DNA of 64,000 nucleotides from Streptomyces sp. SID12501 (GTDB taxonomy: Bacteria; Actinomycetota; Actinomycetes; Streptomycetales; Streptomycetaceae): contig NZ_JAAGLU010000019.1 of NCBI RefSeq assembly GCF_010550245.1, positions 62,001 through 126,000 of the forward strand. Direction: 5' to 3'. The translations under genes and the position numbers were made by a program. The notes below the pieces were generated by a model, which made no database searches, was not told where the DNA came from, and worked only from the letters and a program-made list of their open reading frames with translations. Shown piece after piece: positions 1-8,663 of the stretch (the stretch's first letter is position 1; each line of letters begins with the position of its first letter).

Positions 1-1
1 A

Positions 2-2389
2 CTCAGCGCCTACCAGCAGGCCGCACGCCGCATCAAGGGGAAGTACCAGCACCGCTACCGACGCGACGCACAGGCCGCCCTGCGCAAGGCGCAGACGGCG
101 GTGCCGGCCTGGATCATGCCCCTCCACCAGGTCGCCGAGACCGTACCCATGGACCGACCGGGTCTGTTCGACGTCGTCATCGTCGACGAGGCCAGCCAAT
201 CCGGCCTCGAGGCCATGCTGCTGAGCTGGCTCGCCGACCGGATGGTCGTCGTCGGCGACAGCAAGCAGGTCAGTCCGTCCAACGTCGGCCTCAAGCAGGA
301 CGAGTACTTTCACCTCAGGGATCGTCTGCTCACCTCGCTCGAACCGGACGTCCGCAGCCTGTTCGGCCCAGAGTCCAGCTTCTTCGACCTCACGGAAGCG
401 CTCTCGGCGGGCCGCGGAACACTCATGCTCAAGGAGCACTTCCGGTGCATGCCGGAGATCATCTCCTTCTCCAACGACCTCTGCTACAACCGTGCTCTGC
501 TGCCCCTGCGACAGTACGGCGCCGACCGGCTGCCCCCGGTCCGCACGGTGTACGTCGAGACCGGCGAAGCCGTCGGAGCCAACACCCGGCTGACCAACGC
601 CGCCGAGGCCGAGGCCCTCGTCGAGACGATCGTGCGCTGCTGTGCCGACCCTGCCTATGACGGGAAGACCATGGGGGTCGTCAGCCTCCGGGCGAGCAAG
701 GGACACCTGACGGAGCTGGAGAACCTGCTCGCCGAGCGCCTCGACTACGAGCAGCGCGAGGAGCGGCGTATCCGGGTCGGGGACGCCGAGGACTTCCAGG
801 GCGACGAGCGGCACATCATGTTCATCTCGTTCGTCAACTCGGCGACCACGGCCGCCGGAGCGGTACCGGGCGGCTTCAACGGCAAGACCTACGAGCAGCG
901 CATCAATGTGGCGGCCTCACGTGCCCAGGACCAGGTGTGGGTGTTCCACAGCGCGCGGGCCGAACAGTTCCACGAGAACGACCTGCGTCGGCGGTGGCTC
1001 GATCACCTCACCCGTCCCGCGGAGGAGGATGTCGTCGCGGTCCAGGGCGAGGTTCTGCCCGACGTCCGGCACGAAGTGTTCGACAGCCTGTTCCAGCAGC
1101 AGGTGTACCTGCAACTGACGGCACGGGGCCACCGGGTCCGTCCGGGATACAAGGTGGGCCGCCACACGATCGACCTCGTCGTGGAGGGCGGAACGCGCAG
1201 ACTCGCGGTCGCCTGCGACGGTGACGCTTTCGCCGAGGGCGAGGATGCCTCCACCGCGGCCGCCAGACAGCGTGACCTGGAACGCGTCGACTGGACGTTC
1301 GTCCGGATCCGGGGAAGTCGCTTCCACCTGGACCGCGAGCAGGCGCTGGCCCCGCTGTGGGCCGAGCTGGAACGGCTGGGCATCGAACCGGTCGGGCCGG
1401 AGCCGGAGGACTCCGGTGCCGCCGACGGTGCTGCCGTCGACGGCGCGGAGCCGAACGGTCGGGCGGCGACCAGCGCTGAGGTGGCGGCCGACGGCGATGC
1501 AGTCGTGACGGGGCACGTGACCGAGACCGGCGATGTGGCCTGGGCAGGGGCAGGTGACGCTGCCGTGGCCGATGATCGCGGGCCGTTCGAGTCGCGGGCC
1601 GCATCGGGCCATGAGGAGGGGAGCCGAGGCACGGCGCGAGCGCAAGCGCCGACCGCAACTGCGGCTGCTCTGGGGGCTGTGCCCGTGCCCAGAGCCACGG
1701 ACCCGCGCGAGTCCCTGAGTGATCCGGCCCGACAGGCGACGCCTGCTCCGACCTGGCTACGTGCCATGACCGCGGACAGCGAGGCCGTTCCTACGCGGGC
1801 AGCTGGGGTGACGCCCCCTGAGGCAGCAGCCACCGCTCGGGAGACTACGGGCCCGGCCCGCTCGGCAGGGCACGTCGTACCTTCCGAGGGCTCGATGCGG
1901 TCGGCGATGCCCAACCCGACCGCGCCGGGTTCTCTGCCGGTCCGGGAGATTCCCGCCGCGGCCTTCCAGCGACTGGTGCGCGAAGTGCAGCAGTTGCAGG
2001 TGGCAGCCGACGCTCCCTACGAGACCCCCGAAGGAGCGGACGCGGCCCAACTGGTCTTCCTCAGGAGGACCCAGGCCGACCAGCGGGACCGGCGCACCAG
2101 GCGTCTCGCCTTCCTGCGGACCTTCCTCGACTCCGTCGGCGTCGGGCGGGAAGGAGCTGTTCCCGACGTGGTGATTCCGGGCGCGCTGCTCCGCCTGGAG
2201 TTCGACGGTCAGGTGGACGAGGACACCCTGTACACGATCGCCGAACTGCCCACCGAGGAGGCGGACATCGTTTCTCCGTCCTCCCCTCTCGGTTGCGCGC
2301 TGGCCTGGCAGCCGACAGGACGCGAGATCTCGTACGACGCGTCCCAGGGCAGGTCGCGCGCGGTCGTAGTGCGGGAGATCCGCGTCTGA
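2..2389 (+). CDS. SF1 helicase / Vsr-like nuclease / GreA-B-like C-terminal fusion (5' partial)
   Basis: The frame is open at the left edge, so the N-terminus, including the Walker A motif, lies outside the window. The visible part carries late SF1 helicase motifs: DVVIVDEAS (motif II), VVVGDSKQV (III), DAEDFQGDE (V) and NVAASRAQ (VI). About 60 codons further on is a restriction-endonuclease-like segment (near 1075-1370) with QQVYLQLTARGHRV, IDLVV, ACDGD and RQRDLERVDW, resembling Vsr/DUF559 nucleases that follow DNA/RNA helicases. A long low-complexity Ala/Gly/Pro linker (about 1390-1930) leads to a last ~140 residues with a coiled-coil-like stretch and a GreA/GreB C-domain-like pattern (LYTIAELP, then SPLGCALAW, then a G-R-E-I turn). 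It probably unwinds and cuts foreign DNA; the Gre-like tail suggests contact with transcription. Convergent with the next gene. Confidence 0.75.
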   Translation, partial: LSAYQQAARRIKGKYQHRYRRDAQAALRKAQTAVPAWIMPLHQVAETVPMDRPGLFDVVIVDEASQSGLEAMLLSWLADRMVVVGDSKQVSPSNVGLKQDEYFHLRDRLLTSLEPDVRSLFGPESSFFDLTEALSAGRGTLMLKEHFRCMPEIISFSNDLCYNRALLPLRQYGADRLPPVRTVYVETGEAVGANTRLTNAAEAEALVETIVRCCADPAYDGKTMGVVSLRASKGHLTELENLLAERLDYEQREERRIRVGDAEDFQGDERHIMFISFVNSATTAAGAVPGGFNGKTYEQRINVAASRAQDQVWVFHSARAEQFHENDLRRRWLDHLTRPAEEDVVAVQGEVLPDVRHEVFDSLFQQQVYLQLTARGHRVRPGYKVGRHTIDLVVEGGTRRLAVACDGDAFAEGEDASTAAARQRDLERVDWTFVRIRGSRFHLDREQALAPLWAELERLGIEPVGPEPEDSGAADGAAVDGAEPNGRAATSAEVAADGDAVVTGHVTETGDVAWAGAGDAAVADDRGPFESRAASGHEEGSRGTARAQAPTATAAALGAVPVPRATDPRESLSDPARQATPAPTWLRAMTADSEAVPTRAAGVTPPEAAATARETTGPARSAGHVVPSEGSMRSAMPNPTAPGSLPVREIPAAAFQRLVREVQQLQVAADAPYETPEGADAAQLVFLRRTQADQRDRRTRRLAFLRTFLDSVGVGREGAVPDVVIPGALLRLEFDGQVDEDTLYTIAELPTEEADIVSPSSPLGCALAWQPTGREISYDASQGRSRAVVVREIRV

Positions 2390-2415
2390 TCGAGGCCATG
2401 GCGCCGTGAGAGGAC

Positions 2416-2461
2416 GGGCCCTGTCCCGAGAAGCAGCCTTGCGGTCCGCGGGACAGGGCCC
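2416..2461. terminator. Bidirectional terminator between convergent helicase genes
   Basis: A perfect 13-bp inverted repeat (gggccctgtcccg at 2416-2428 and its complement at 2449-2461) with a 20-nt loop sits between the stop codons of two convergent genes. There is no clear T-tract, which is usual for actinobacterial terminators. Confidence 0.75.
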
Positions 2462-2469
2462 GGCGCGGC

Positions 2470-4641
2470 TCAGTCGGTGACCGGGTCGAGCATGCGGCTC
2501 CGCTCACCGCTCCAGGAGATCGCCAGAGCGTCGCGTGCCCGCGTACAGGCCACGAAGAGCAGACAGTGTTCGGCCAGAAGATCCGAACGGTGCTGCACTG
2601 CGTCCTCGTCGGCCGGAGTCACCTGCGGGGCGAACGGCAGCACGTTGGACGTCACGCCGACGACGGCCACACAGCGGAACTCCAGCCCTTTCATGGCGTG
2701 CATCGTCGCCACACGCACACCCGACACCTTCGGCCCCGGATCGTCCTTGACCGCGACGGCGGGGACGCCTTCCCGACGCAGGCGCGCGATGACCGCGTCG
2801 ACCAGGGTGTTGAACCGGGCGCACACCGCTACTTCGGACGGCTTCACACCGTCCTGGTCGATCCAGGTGCGGATCTGCTCCACGAGCGCGCGCAGTTCGT
2901 CGTCCTGGCTGCCATGGCCGCGAGCCACCGGTAGGCGGCCGTGCAGCTCGGAACGGTAGCCCCGCAGAGAGTCCCGGCCGCCGTCGTCCTCGTCGTCCTC
3001 ACCGAGTCGGCCCACCGGCTGACCGTCCAGGAGGGACACGGACCAGCGCAGAATCTCCTCCGTGCTGCGGTAGTTGAGGCGCAGCCGGGACGTCCGCCCG
3101 CGCACGCTGACGCCCAGGGACCGCAGCGAGACCCGGGAGTCGTAGATGCGCTGATGGGGATCACCGACGAGGAACATGTCATCGGCCTGCTCGGCCACGC
3201 AGGCACGCAGCACCCGCCACTGGGCCGGGTGCAGGTCCTGCGCCTCGTCCACCACGACGTGGCGGTAGCGCGGCCCCTGCTCGGCCAGAATCCGGGCGGC
3301 CTGGTCGCACACCATGGTGTACGTCGCGCAGTCGCGGGAGCTCAGGTCTCCCGTGAACCGCTCCATGACCCGCCACAGCCGGGCCCGTTGGACTCGTCCC
3401 ACCTGTGTGCCGCGTCCCCTGCGCACACATCGCAGGTACTCCTCCGGCGTGCGCAGTCCCTGCGCCAGGACGACGTTGCGGAACTCCTGGGACAGGAAGC
3501 GCTCCGACCAGGGGAGGTCCTCGCGCGCGGCGGCACGGGTCCACGCGCTCTTCTCCGCCGCGGCCGACAGCGGTTTCGGCGAGCCGCCCCTGGCCTCCCG
3601 GACGACCCGGGCGGCCAGCGAGTCCACCGTCGTGACGTCGACACGGTCGAGCAGACGCGCGTCCGCGTCGCCGAGCAGGAGGGCCAGGCTGTCCCGCAGG
3701 GCGGCTGCCATGGCGTTGGTGAAGGTGGTGAGGAGGATACGGTCGTCCTCACGTCCGGTGCGCAGCAGGTGCCGTACCCGGTGCAGCGCTACGACCGTCT
3801 TGCCGGTGCCGGGACCGCCCGTCACCTGAGCCGGTCCGTTGAATCCCGGGTGGTAGGCGTACCGGCGTTGAGTGGGGTGCAGAAAGACGCGCCAGCGGGT
3901 GAAGTCCTCCGTGAGGATCCGCTCCAGCTCACCGGGGCCGGTGACCTCCACCATGCGGTCGGGCGTATTGAGGATCGCCTCGCTGAGGGTGACGGCAGGC
4001 CGGTCCTGCGCCGTGCGCACCGTCTGCCCGCGCGAGGCGATCAGCTGCTCCCAGACGTCCTGGGGTGAGTAGTCGGCCGCCAGGAACTCCAGTACCTCGT
4101 ACTGATCGGCAGGCATCATGGGGGGCGCCATGACCGTCAGATCGTCGGCGGTGACACACACACGCGCCAGCCGCATCACCTGGTCGTCGATGCCGAGGTC
4201 ACGGAGCACGGTGTCGGAGTGGTGCGCGAAGAGCCGGGCCGGGGTCTGGACCGCCTTCGTCTCGAAGTAGGTCTCCATCTGTTCGAGTGCCTCGACATTG
4301 CGAACCTCCAGGCCGCCGGTGGCACCGTTGACCGAATAGGCGCGTTTGCAGGCCCAGTTGATCGCCTCGTCGTGGGGTGCCACCCGGAGGAGAGTGAACA
4401 GCTCGCTGCCGTCGTCCGGGGCGAGGAGTACGGCCCGGTAGAACCTGGTGACCCGGATCGTACGGATCCGGGGGTCGCGCGCCCGCTCCAGCTTCTCCAG
4501 ATGCATTCCCTTGCTGGCGTGGAGCTGAGGCACCGTCAAGCTCCGGAACATCTGGATCGTGTCGCTGACTTCCTTCTGGACAGGTCTCTGCAGGGAGATC
4601 AGATCCGCGACGAAGTCGTCGGACAGGGCGAGGCGGGGCAT
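2470..4641 (-). CDS. UvrD/Rep-like helicase with N-terminal RelE/ParE-like domain
   Basis: 723 aa. The ATG at 4641 is preceded by a GAGG-type RBS. Residues ~1-110 look like a RelE/ParE-type toxin fold: a long helix rich in Q/K, then HLEKLERARDPRIRTIRV, FYRAVLLAP, and HDEAINWA. The rest is SF1A helicase: TGGPGTGKTVV (Walker A, ~residue 270), VVVDEAQDLHPAQW (II), FLVGDPHQRIYD (III), LRLNYRST (IV), ATMHAMKGLEF (V) and LLFVACTRARD (VI). This architecture (small RNase-like domain plus UvrD) occurs in standalone actinobacterial helicases. It sits divergently beside drmA in the defence island, so an accessory role in nucleic-acid defence is likely but inferred. Whether the RelE-like domain retains nuclease residues cannot be judged by eye. 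Confidence 0.8.
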   Translation of the reverse strand: MPRLALSDDFVADLISLQRPVQKEVSDTIQMFRSLTVPQLHASKGMHLEKLERARDPRIRTIRVTRFYRAVLLAPDDGSELFTLLRVAPHDEAINWACKRAYSVNGATGGLEVRNVEALEQMETYFETKAVQTPARLFAHHSDTVLRDLGIDDQVMRLARVCVTADDLTVMAPPMMPADQYEVLEFLAADYSPQDVWEQLIASRGQTVRTAQDRPAVTLSEAILNTPDRMVEVTGPGELERILTEDFTRWRVFLHPTQRRYAYHPGFNGPAQVTGGPGTGKTVVALHRVRHLLRTGREDDRILLTTFTNAMAAALRDSLALLLGDADARLLDRVDVTTVDSLAARVVREARGGSPKPLSAAAEKSAWTRAAAREDLPWSERFLSQEFRNVVLAQGLRTPEEYLRCVRRGRGTQVGRVQRARLWRVMERFTGDLSSRDCATYTMVCDQAARILAEQGPRYRHVVVDEAQDLHPAQWRVLRACVAEQADDMFLVGDPHQRIYDSRVSLRSLGVSVRGRTSRLRLNYRSTEEILRWSVSLLDGQPVGRLGEDDEDDGGRDSLRGYRSELHGRLPVARGHGSQDDELRALVEQIRTWIDQDGVKPSEVAVCARFNTLVDAVIARLRREGVPAVAVKDDPGPKVSGVRVATMHAMKGLEFRCVAVVGVTSNVLPFAPQVTPADEDAVQHRSDLLAEHCLLFVACTRARDALAISWSGERSRMLDPVTD

Positions 4642-4736
4642 GGGAGTCCTCGGGTCGCGGGCGGGCGGTGGGCGCGCGGTGAGCGGTGCCAGCCTAGAGA
4701 CTGACGGAATACAGAGCGACGGACCCACCGTATTCG

Positions 4737-4766
4737 TTGTGTGAACTGAGTCAACGGGTCTATATT
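4737..4766 (+). promoter_or_regulatory. Predicted promoter of drmABC
   Basis: TTGTGT (4737-4742), 18-bp spacer, TATATT (4761-4766), about 67 bp upstream of the drmA ATG. It is an unusually A/T-rich hexamer pair for this genome and resembles the housekeeping sigma-70 class. It lies in the divergent 191-bp gap between the UvrD-like gene and drmA. Confidence 0.55.
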
Positions 4767-4832
4767 TCTGATGCTGTCTCACCATCGGCGCACATCCGTG
4801 CTCCAACGGCCCTGTCCGAAAGGACCCACCGC

Positions 4833-7800
4833 ATGCCGGCCCAGCCTGCCCAGGCCGCTGTTCCGCATCCGCTCGACGAAGTTCCCCAGACCTTCCGTGC
4901 CGGGGACTCCTACGCGGTGCGGGACGCACTCGTGCACTACATCCGCCGGGATCTGCTGGGTCCCTGGGACGGTGAGACGGAGGCGCTGCCGAGCGCCTCC
5001 TCCGGTCCCCGTGACCGGTATCTGGTCGGCATGCTCGGTCCGCGCTCCCAGGCCGTGACCGCGGACCGGATCGCCCGGGTGGCCGCCCAGGGCGCGGACG
5101 GTGAGTCCGGTGACGAGCAGGAAGGTGACGACAGCGACCTTCAGGACCGGTTGAGTCCGCAGGCCGCTGGGCACATCTGGGCATCCTCCATGGGGCTGTC
5201 CTTCACCGCTCCGGCCTCAGTCGGCACACTCAGCGCCACCGTCCGCTGGGGTCGCTACACCCAGTCGGCGGAGGCCACCGAGCGGGGGACGACGCGCAGG
5301 GTCTGGTCACGTGAACCCGTCGAGCACCTGGTGGACATCGACGTGACCGACGGGGCGGACCGCGTCGTTCCACTCGACGGGGACACCGTCGTCCTCGACG
5401 TGCGGGTACGCCGGCACACAGGCCGCACGGGTGCCGAGGACCTGCGCGTGGTCGAGCTGGCCCTGGTGAACCGGCAACCGGACAGCGCGGACGCCCGCGA
5501 CGCGCACTGGCTCTTCCAGACGGAGATCGACGTCTTCGCCTTTCCCAACGCCCAGGCGGCCGTTTTCCTGCCGGTCGACGACCCCCTCGACCCGGCGAGC
5601 CACGACAACGCGCCCGAGGATGCCGAGGAGCGGCGACTGCGCCTCCTCTACCGGGACAGTCTCGGTCACGCCAAGGGCCGCAACGTCGCCGTTCACGCGC
5701 ACGTCCGCGACGGAGAGCGCAACGCCCATCGCCTGACCACCGTCTGGCTTCCCGAGTACGACGTCAGGGCGACCACGGCACCGGCACTCGAGGAGCAGGA
5801 CCTCCTCCAGGGGCTGGAGCTGGGCATGGACGAGCTCGCGGCACTCTCGGTGCCCGACCGCCGGTCCGAACTCAGCGCCGCTCTCGCCCCGTTGGCCGAC
5901 GGGTACGGCTTGTGGCTGGAGCAGCAGCGTCGAAGTGCCGCTTCACTCCCCGAGGACCTGAGAGAAGCGGCCGAGACGGCGATCGAGCAGGCGCTGGAGG
6001 TCTGCGACCGCATCACCCTCGGCATCGACCGGCTCGTGGCCGACGAAACGGCCCTGCTGGCTTTCCGGTTCGCCAACAGAGCGATGGCCCATCAGCGCCG
6101 CAACACGGCCATCGCGGCAGCCCGCGCCGGCCGCGAGAACGATTCCCGCTCCTACCGGGAGGCCTACGACGAGGTACATGGCGAAGGCAAGGCGGCAGCA
6201 AGCTGGCGTCCCTTCCAACTCGCGTTCGTCCTGCTGAACTTCGACTCCCTCACCCAGCCAGGACACCCGCACCGTGGTACCGGCCGTGAAGCCCTCGTCG
6301 ACCTGCTGTTCTTCCCGACCGGTGGTGGCAAGACCGAGGCATATCTCGGACTCGCCGCCTACACCTTCGCGCTCAGGCGCCTACAGGGCACCATGGGCTC
6401 CGGTTCGGAAGCCCGTAGCGGTGAGGCGGGTGTGGGCGTGCTCATGCGCTACACCCTGCGGCTGCTGACCGCTCAGCAGTTCCAGCGCGCCGCCGCCCTG
6501 GTGAGTGCCTGCGAAGTCCTGCGCCGTGAGGAGTTCGCAGAAGACCGGCGCTGGGGACCCACCCCGTTCCGGATCGGGCTGTGGGTGGGCACAGCCGTCT
6601 CACCGAACTGGTTCGACGAGGCCAAGGAACAGATTGCCGAAGCCAAGGAGAACGCCAGCGACAAGCACGCCCGGGTCCTGCAGGTCCTGACCTGCCCCTG
6701 GTGCGGCAGCGAGCTGACCGCCCGCTCGAACATGGAGTACGACGAAGGCCGCCGCAGGGTCCTGCTGTACTGTCCTCGCGCCGAGGGGGAGGAGCGGTGC
6801 CCTTTCTCCCGTCGCGAAGCGCTCGGCGAAGGCATCCCCGTACTCACCGTCGACGAGGAGATCTACCGGTTGGCGCCCTCGATGGTGATCGCCACGGTCG
6901 ACAAGTTCGCCCAGCTCCCATGGAACGGCTACTCCGGCCTGCTGTTCGGCAGGGTCACCGAGCTGTGCCCACGCCACGGCTATCGTCACGACGACCTGGA
7001 CGCCAAGATCGGCTGCGGTGGCCGCCACAACGCCAGGGGCGACCTGCCCGGCGTCACCGCCCAGCCCGTCACTCGCCTGCGGCCTCCAGACCTGATCATC
7101 CAGGACGAGCTTCACCTGATCTCCGGGGCCCTCGGCACCACCGTGGGCCTTTTCGAGGCGGCTGTCGACCAGTTGTGCACGTGGAGCTTCACCGACGCTC
7201 ACGGAGGACGTCACGAAGTCGGCCCCAAGATCGTCGCCTCCACCGCGACCACCAAGCGGGCCGCCGACCAGGTGCTGGGTGTCTTCGGCCGCAAGGTCGC
7301 CGTCTTCCCTCCCCAGGTGCTGGACGTCGGCGACACCTTCTTCTCCCGGCAGGTGGAACTGAGCCGGGAGAATCCCGGCCGCCGCTATCTCGGCGTATGT
7401 GCGCACGGCACCCGCCTCAAGGCCGCCGAGATCCGCGTCGCGGAGATCCTGCTGCTCGCGGCGCAGCAGCTCTTCGACGACTACGGCAGGCCGGCTGACC
7501 CGTACATGACCCTCGTCGGCTACTTCAACGCGACCCGTGAGCTTGCCGGCATGCGGCGGTACATGGACGACGACATCACCACCCGTGTGCGATCCAACGG
7601 TAGTCGCAAAGGCCAGGACACGCTGTCGGACCGCATCGTCAGCAGAGCCGGGATGCTCAGCATCCAGGAGCTGACCTCACGCATCTCCTCGTCGGACATC
7701 GGCGCGGCCCTGAAGCGGCTGGAGATCGAGTTCGATCCCGAGCGGGACACCTCGGTGCGCAGACGGGCTTTCCTGAGCGAGTACGCCGCCGCCATGAAAA

Positions 7801-8663
7801 ACAAGCGAGAACCCCGCGCGTCCATGACGCCGTTCCTTCGACAGGCCGCCGACGTTGTCCTCGCGACCTCCATGCTGCAGGTCGGTGTCGACGTCTCCCG
7901 CTTCGGCCTGATGCTTGTCGTGGGCCAACCCAAGAACACCGCCGAGTACATCCAGGCGTCCTCACGGGTCGGCCGCGACGCCGCCCGACCGGGCCTGGTG
8001 GTGACGCTCTACAACTGGTCGCGCCCCCGTGACCTGGCCCACTACGAGGACTTCGAGCACTATCACGCGACGTTCTACCGTCAGGTGGAAGCTCTGTCAG
8101 TCACCCCGTACACGCGCCGCGCACTCGACCGCGGTGTCGCTGCCACCTACGTCGCCGCACTGCGCCACGCAACCTACGACTCCTCCCGCAACCTCGACGC
8201 CCACCATGTCGACCTCGACGGGCCGCTCGCCCAGAAGGTCGAAGGGCGGTTTCTCGAACGCGCCGAACGGGTGGGAGGCGACCGCGCCCGTGAGTACCTG
8301 AGCGAACGCCTGGACCGGCTCAAGGACGAATGGCGCCGCAAACGCGACGAGAGCAGTTCGGCCCTCGCCTACCGCAAGGAGAAGCACAAGACGACTGTCG
8401 TGAACGGCTTGCTGCGACGGGCGGACGGATCCCGGTGGACCGAACTGACCGTCGGCATGTCGATGCGCGAGACGGAGAACGAGATCAACCTGCTCCTCCC
8501 CGGCGGTGGCGCCTTCCTGGAAGAACCCTCGGGCGACGGCCCCGATTGGACGTTCGGTGCCTCCGAGGCCGACTCCGACACCGACCCGGACACGGCGAGC
8601 ACCGTGGACAGCGACGAGTACGGGCCCGTCACGGCCGGCACGGTCAGGAAGACACAGCGATGA
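4833..8663 (+). CDS. drmA: DISARM core helicase DrmA
   Basis: 1276 aa. The ATG at 4833 has an AAAGGA RBS 8 nt upstream; an upstream in-frame GTG at 4737 falls inside the promoter. SF2-type helicase: the N-terminus has RRDLLGPWDGETEAL, typical of DrmA proteins; Walker A FFPTGGGKTEAYLG (~residue 495); a Cys cluster CPWCG...CP...CPFS (~620-670, probable zinc site); a DELHLISG box (~758); and C-terminal motifs ATSMLQVGVDVSRFG and ASSRVGRDAARPG (~1010-1050). DrmA with DrmB forms the core of DISARM, which blocks incoming phage DNA. It overlaps drmB by 4 bp (ATGA), so translation is coupled. No drmD, drmE or methyltransferase gene adjoins it inside the window. Confidence 0.9.
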   Translation: MPAQPAQAAVPHPLDEVPQTFRAGDSYAVRDALVHYIRRDLLGPWDGETEALPSASSGPRDRYLVGMLGPRSQAVTADRIARVAAQGADGESGDEQEGDDSDLQDRLSPQAAGHIWASSMGLSFTAPASVGTLSATVRWGRYTQSAEATERGTTRRVWSREPVEHLVDIDVTDGADRVVPLDGDTVVLDVRVRRHTGRTGAEDLRVVELALVNRQPDSADARDAHWLFQTEIDVFAFPNAQAAVFLPVDDPLDPASHDNAPEDAEERRLRLLYRDSLGHAKGRNVAVHAHVRDGERNAHRLTTVWLPEYDVRATTAPALEEQDLLQGLELGMDELAALSVPDRRSELSAALAPLADGYGLWLEQQRRSAASLPEDLREAAETAIEQALEVCDRITLGIDRLVADETALLAFRFANRAMAHQRRNTAIAAARAGRENDSRSYREAYDEVHGEGKAAASWRPFQLAFVLLNFDSLTQPGHPHRGTGREALVDLLFFPTGGGKTEAYLGLAAYTFALRRLQGTMGSGSEARSGEAGVGVLMRYTLRLLTAQQFQRAAALVSACEVLRREEFAEDRRWGPTPFRIGLWVGTAVSPNWFDEAKEQIAEAKENASDKHARVLQVLTCPWCGSELTARSNMEYDEGRRRVLLYCPRAEGEERCPFSRREALGEGIPVLTVDEEIYRLAPSMVIATVDKFAQLPWNGYSGLLFGRVTELCPRHGYRHDDLDAKIGCGGRHNARGDLPGVTAQPVTRLRPPDLIIQDELHLISGALGTTVGLFEAAVDQLCTWSFTDAHGGRHEVGPKIVASTATTKRAADQVLGVFGRKVAVFPPQVLDVGDTFFSRQVELSRENPGRRYLGVCAHGTRLKAAEIRVAEILLLAAQQLFDDYGRPADPYMTLVGYFNATRELAGMRRYMDDDITTRVRSNGSRKGQDTLSDRIVSRAGMLSIQELTSRISSSDIGAALKRLEIEFDPERDTSVRRRAFLSEYAAAMKNKREPRASMTPFLRQAADVVLATSMLQVGVDVSRFGLMLVVGQPKNTAEYIQASSRVGRDAARPGLVVTLYNWSRPRDLAHYEDFEHYHATFYRQVEALSVTPYTRRALDRGVAATYVAALRHATYDSSRNLDAHHVDLDGPLAQKVEGRFLERAERVGGDRAREYLSERLDRLKDEWRRKRDESSSALAYRKEKHKTTVVNGLLRRADGSRWTELTVGMSMRETENEINLLLPGGGAFLEEPSGDGPDWTFGASEADSDTDPDTASTVDSDEYGPVTAGTVRKTQR

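Noticed and set aside
4737..4832. Upstream GTG start for drmA at 4737
   Set aside because: It falls within the -35 box of the likely promoter and has no SD; the ATG at 4833 has a good one.
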